A stretch of 64,000 nucleotides of DNA from Augochlora pura (lineage: Eukaryota > Arthropoda > Insecta > Hymenoptera > Halictidae). Made by a program: the position numbers and the translations under genes. Each line of letters begins with the position of its first letter. The first letter of the stretch is position 1. Of this stretch, positions 61,010-64,000 are shown piece after piece. The DNA lies in NCBI RefSeq assembly GCF_028453695.1, contig NC_135778.1:13328244-13392243 (forward strand), written 5' to 3'. The notes beneath the pieces are model-generated. The model was not told the origin of the DNA, ran no database searches, and saw nothing but the letters and a program-made list of their open reading frames with translations.

Positions 61010-64000
61010 GTGAGTGACGTTCCGTGAACCTTGAATCCTCCCTCCGCATTTCGTCCAATTGCTTATGCACAGTGATCGCGTATTTAGCGACAGCGTACGC
61101 TCGCTGATGAATATTATGCTCGGACAGTTCATAGAGTTTCGCACTTCAATTGAAAAATACAAAAGAATAACTTTGGAAGATTTTCTTTGAATTACTTGTC
61201 GCAGGATCAATGGGACGAGGACATTAATTAGTCAGAACGAATGCATTTCCAATTATGTATCTATAATCAGCTGCCGAATGGAATGAACTATCTGAATGAT
61301 ACAATGTCATTATCTATTCAGAGGCAGAATTGATGTCGAGTCACTTCATCTACGCAATTTTGATTTTACATTTGTGCATCATTTTTCTATTGTTCTTTAC
61401 ATATTAACTACTGCATCGTTTTTGGAATAATTTAACACTAAACCTACCGAGTATTGAAAGCAATTATTATATATTGTTCTATGAGAATGACAAGACGGAA
61501 TTTATTTATACTTCTCGCCATTTTTATAATAATGGACGCTCGAATTCACCAATTGTTTGAATAATTTCTTATGACAGAGACTTTATTACTTGTACAACTA
61601 AAATATTCCTCTGTTACGTATTTCCCATTACAAGTCTATCGTAAGTGCATAGAATATATGTACTATCATTTTTATATAATATGTATTATCATTTTTATTT
61701 GAATTGTATATATTCGTAAACAAGAAGATCTAATTTATGAAGAAAAACAACAAATTTTCACCAATCTTAAAAATCTGAAAAACCACCCCCGTAGTCGACC
61801 CGCGACGAATAACGCTCGAACGCCTCGAAAAAACGAGAAGAAGCGCAAAGAGAGTAGGAGGGGACACGGGAAAACCGAAAAGGAAGAGGAGAAATCCATC
61901 AAACGCCAACATTTAATGGATAAACGTCCGTATTGAAGATCCGGAGAGAAAGTAAATTCGTTCGGGTGCGCAGCCAGCCAGTCAGCAAGCCAGCCAGCCA
62001 GCCGGTCGGGGTGGGAAGGTAGCGCCCAGACGTGGGTGGCGAGGGGAAGCAGAAATTTCAATCACCGACAGTCAGACCGACGGCAGACGCGGCTATTATT
62101 TTTCGATCAGATCGACTGATTATATTACGCGACTGCTCGCTCATCGGCCTTCCTTCGTTCGCCTCCCTCTCACCACCTTTAGGCGGCGATGCCACCGCGA
62201 CCGATTCCCGTCGAAAACGCGTAGAGAGGCAGTCGTCGCGAGAGAAGTTTTTCAGCGGACGAGCCGTAACTTCGACGAAAAAAACCGTCGTTTCCGTCGC
62301 CGCGGAAGCGGCGTCGTTATCGGCGCTGGCAAATAGAATTTATTAAATAAGACTGCCGCCGGGAACCAAGCTGAAAACCCACTCTTTGCTTCTACTCGCG
62401 CGCGAGCCCGCGTCTGCATGCTTTTATAGCCGCACGGCCATTTCGCGCGGCCGCCTTCGTAAATCGCGACTTTTATGGCGGAACACGTCCGCGGTCTGGC
62501 TCGATCGTATCTCACGCGAAACCGGGGGATGCGGAGGGCAACTGCGAGAGAAAAAAAAAGAGGAGACGAAACAAAAATAAGGAAACCGACCGAGGGTTTG
62601 TTCCACTCGTCCGGACGAATAAAGCGAGACCTTTATCGCCCGGGATCTTCGCGGCGCGGTTCGGCCTCCGATCGAGGGAGAAATATGACCGGCGAACGTT
62701 CGATGAAGCTTTTTATTCCCGGTGTTTCCGAGTAGGAAGCGCAGGAAATCGATGGTAACTTCGATTTTCTGACTCTTTTTCAGCCGGGATATTTTCCGAG
62801 AAAGTTTGCCGTCGCGCGAGCCTGAATAATGGGCCATGATCGTACCCTCGACTCATCCGGTTGCGGTTCGAGTGCTGTTCTTCGTTGATCGTCAAAGTAT
62901 TCTCAAATTTTGTTGCTGTTTGGCGGGTGCTGAAGTTTTCGAAATTATGTTTTCAGTTTAAAACGAGTAAAGTAGACCTCGGTTTTAACAAAATCAAACA
63001 ATTAGTCGTGGAGGAATAAGTAAACTTAGAGAATAATTTGAAGTTAAAATATGAAAAATGTCTTTTGACACTAGGTAGAAATAGTGTTAAGAATTCTAGA
63101 TGTTTATTGCAAGTAGTGAAGACAGCCACCTACTATATGAACTACCTAGTTATATGATCTGATTGTTCACGTAAATGGAGTTTCACTGTATCCCCATTTC
63201 ATGACGTATTTTACTTGTCTGATCACATGTTGCTCATATTCTATTATTCAGGTTATAGACGACCTCTATTATGCATGCCTGACTATGAAGTATCCTCTTC
63301 TACTTTCCTAATCTCCTAGTCTGAGCACAAACATCCATATTCCCCTTACATGATCATATGAACCGTCCAGTGCACACATCGATTAACTCCACTTTTTGAA
63401 AAATCTTAAATTTAAGTGTCAAAGCACTTGGTATAGTCATAACTTTTTATATTTATAATAACTTTCCTGAATAATAAAAATTAACACCATTAAACGGCAA
63501 AATTTTTTTGGCCATTGAAAAATAAGTAATTTATTTCAGAAGCCATTTCGATTAACTCCATACTCTAATGTAATCGTTGTTTTGTTGCCATGCATCAATG
63601 CTTTTTTTTTAAACAGCCGAAGATGTTTCCCCCTCTCAATAATACTGGTAATAAAATCGCATTGGCAAACAGATAAAAAAAATGTTTGTTTGGCCAGAAA
63701 CTGAAGGATCTCGTGGGTCTCAAGAAAGGGCATAGCCGATTAAGATGGTCAAAACTGCCCTTAGAGGTTTTTCAATGAGTCATATACCGTTCGATAGCTG
63801 ACCAATAAAAACTCATCTGCGCAAAATTTTAACCCTGTAACTTGTCCGTGAGGGTAGTTACAGGGTAAATTAGATTTCGCGGTTTTCCGGCATTTTTCCA
63901 CCTTTAGCGGATTTCTAAAATTTTGAAAAAAATATGGCTTATTTTGGACATCAAGCCGGATGTTATAGAATTTTGTCAGGTAAAAAAAATTTTCCCGTTA
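61010..64000 (+). other. Start of the intron after the ETS exon; continues beyond the window
   Basis: The donor GTGAGT at 61010 opens an intron of at least 3.0 kb. A search by eye for the expected continuation (RYYYDKN) found nothing before the window ends. The stretch contains a GC-rich block at 61770-62760 with a CAGC-type short repeat near 61970-62002, AT-rich unique sequence, and a repeat-like segment with a short hairpin near 63833-63865. Confidence 0.8.

Larger units (their letters stand above)
30998..64000 (+). other. Ets65A: Ets65A-like ETS transcription factor gene (ERG/FLI1 class), 3' end outside the window
   Basis: This is the gene model made by joining four coding segments: 30998-31082, 36073-36132, 56218-56277 and 60772-61009. 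Each segment after the first has a pyrimidine-rich AG acceptor, each ends at a GT donor (GTACGT, GTAAGT, GTATGT, GTGAGT), and all three junctions are phase 1. The joined frame reads without a stop for 147 complete residues and ends inside the codon for residue 148. The product is a nuclear sequence-specific transcription factor with a winged-helix ETS domain, expected to bind GGAA-core sites. Assignment to Ets65A rather than another ETS gene rests on the ERG/FLI1-type sequence, including the DPYQ-F-G-TSSRLA lead-in found just before the ETS domain in vertebrate ERG and FLI1. No Pointed (SAM/PNT) domain was found in the window. The first segment is the least certain. Confidence 0.88.

Noticed and set aside
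60522..61070. 182-codon frame on the minus strand
   Set aside because: It is antisense to the ETS exon; the opposite strand carries an unmistakable ETS domain with matching splice sites.
1..64000. CRISPR arrays, bacterial operons, rRNA
   Set aside because: Nothing of this kind. Tandem repeats present are eukaryotic minisatellites without spacer structure.

Overview
This window is eukaryotic and almost certainly insect, most likely a hymenopteran (bee-like) genome. AT-rich non-coding DNA alternates with CpG-rich blocks, there are many short TTAA-flanked inverted-repeat elements and one mariner relic, and the only recognisable gene has very long introns with GT-AG splice sites. There is one 100-base assembly gap (29169-29268) and one single N (46941). 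No prokaryotic-style genes, rRNA, convincing tRNA or CRISPR arrays were seen. Almost every long open frame is a by-product of GC-rich or low-complexity sequence.

The one gene that can be supported is an ETS-domain transcription factor of the ERG/FLI1 class, orthologous in my judgement to Drosophila Ets65A (D-ETS-3), on the + strand. Four coding segments join in one frame with matching splice phases: a candidate first coding exon at 30998-31082, two 60-base exons at 36073-36132 and 56218-56277, and the ETS exon at 60772-61009. The introns are about 5.0 kb, 20.1 kb and 4.5 kb. The gene runs off the right edge, because the exon finishing the DNA recognition helix is not in the window.

Layout: 1-30 kb is non-coding sequence upstream of the candidate first exon. 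It is either intergenic or intron of a longer isoform. It holds TTAA-type MITEs, tandem repeats, a perfect 26-bp hairpin and several CpG/GC-rich blocks (about 1.6-2.3, 10.3-11.3, 13.5-14.1, 16.5-17.8, 18.5-19.5, 22.1-22.9 and 25.2-26.0 kb). The block at 30.1-31.1 kb leads into the candidate first exon and may be its promoter and 5' UTR. Between 31 and 61 kb lie introns with more MITEs, a mariner deletion derivative, duplications and further GC-rich blocks. 61-64 kb is the start of the next intron.

No previously undescribed multi-gene system was found. The observations most worth following are the paired symmetrical 60-base exons (possible cassette exons in front of the ETS domain), the candidate internal promoter with a short N-terminus, the intron that splits the codon of a DNA-contacting arginine, the perfect hairpin near 15.5 kb, and a MITE family carrying a subterminal palindrome.
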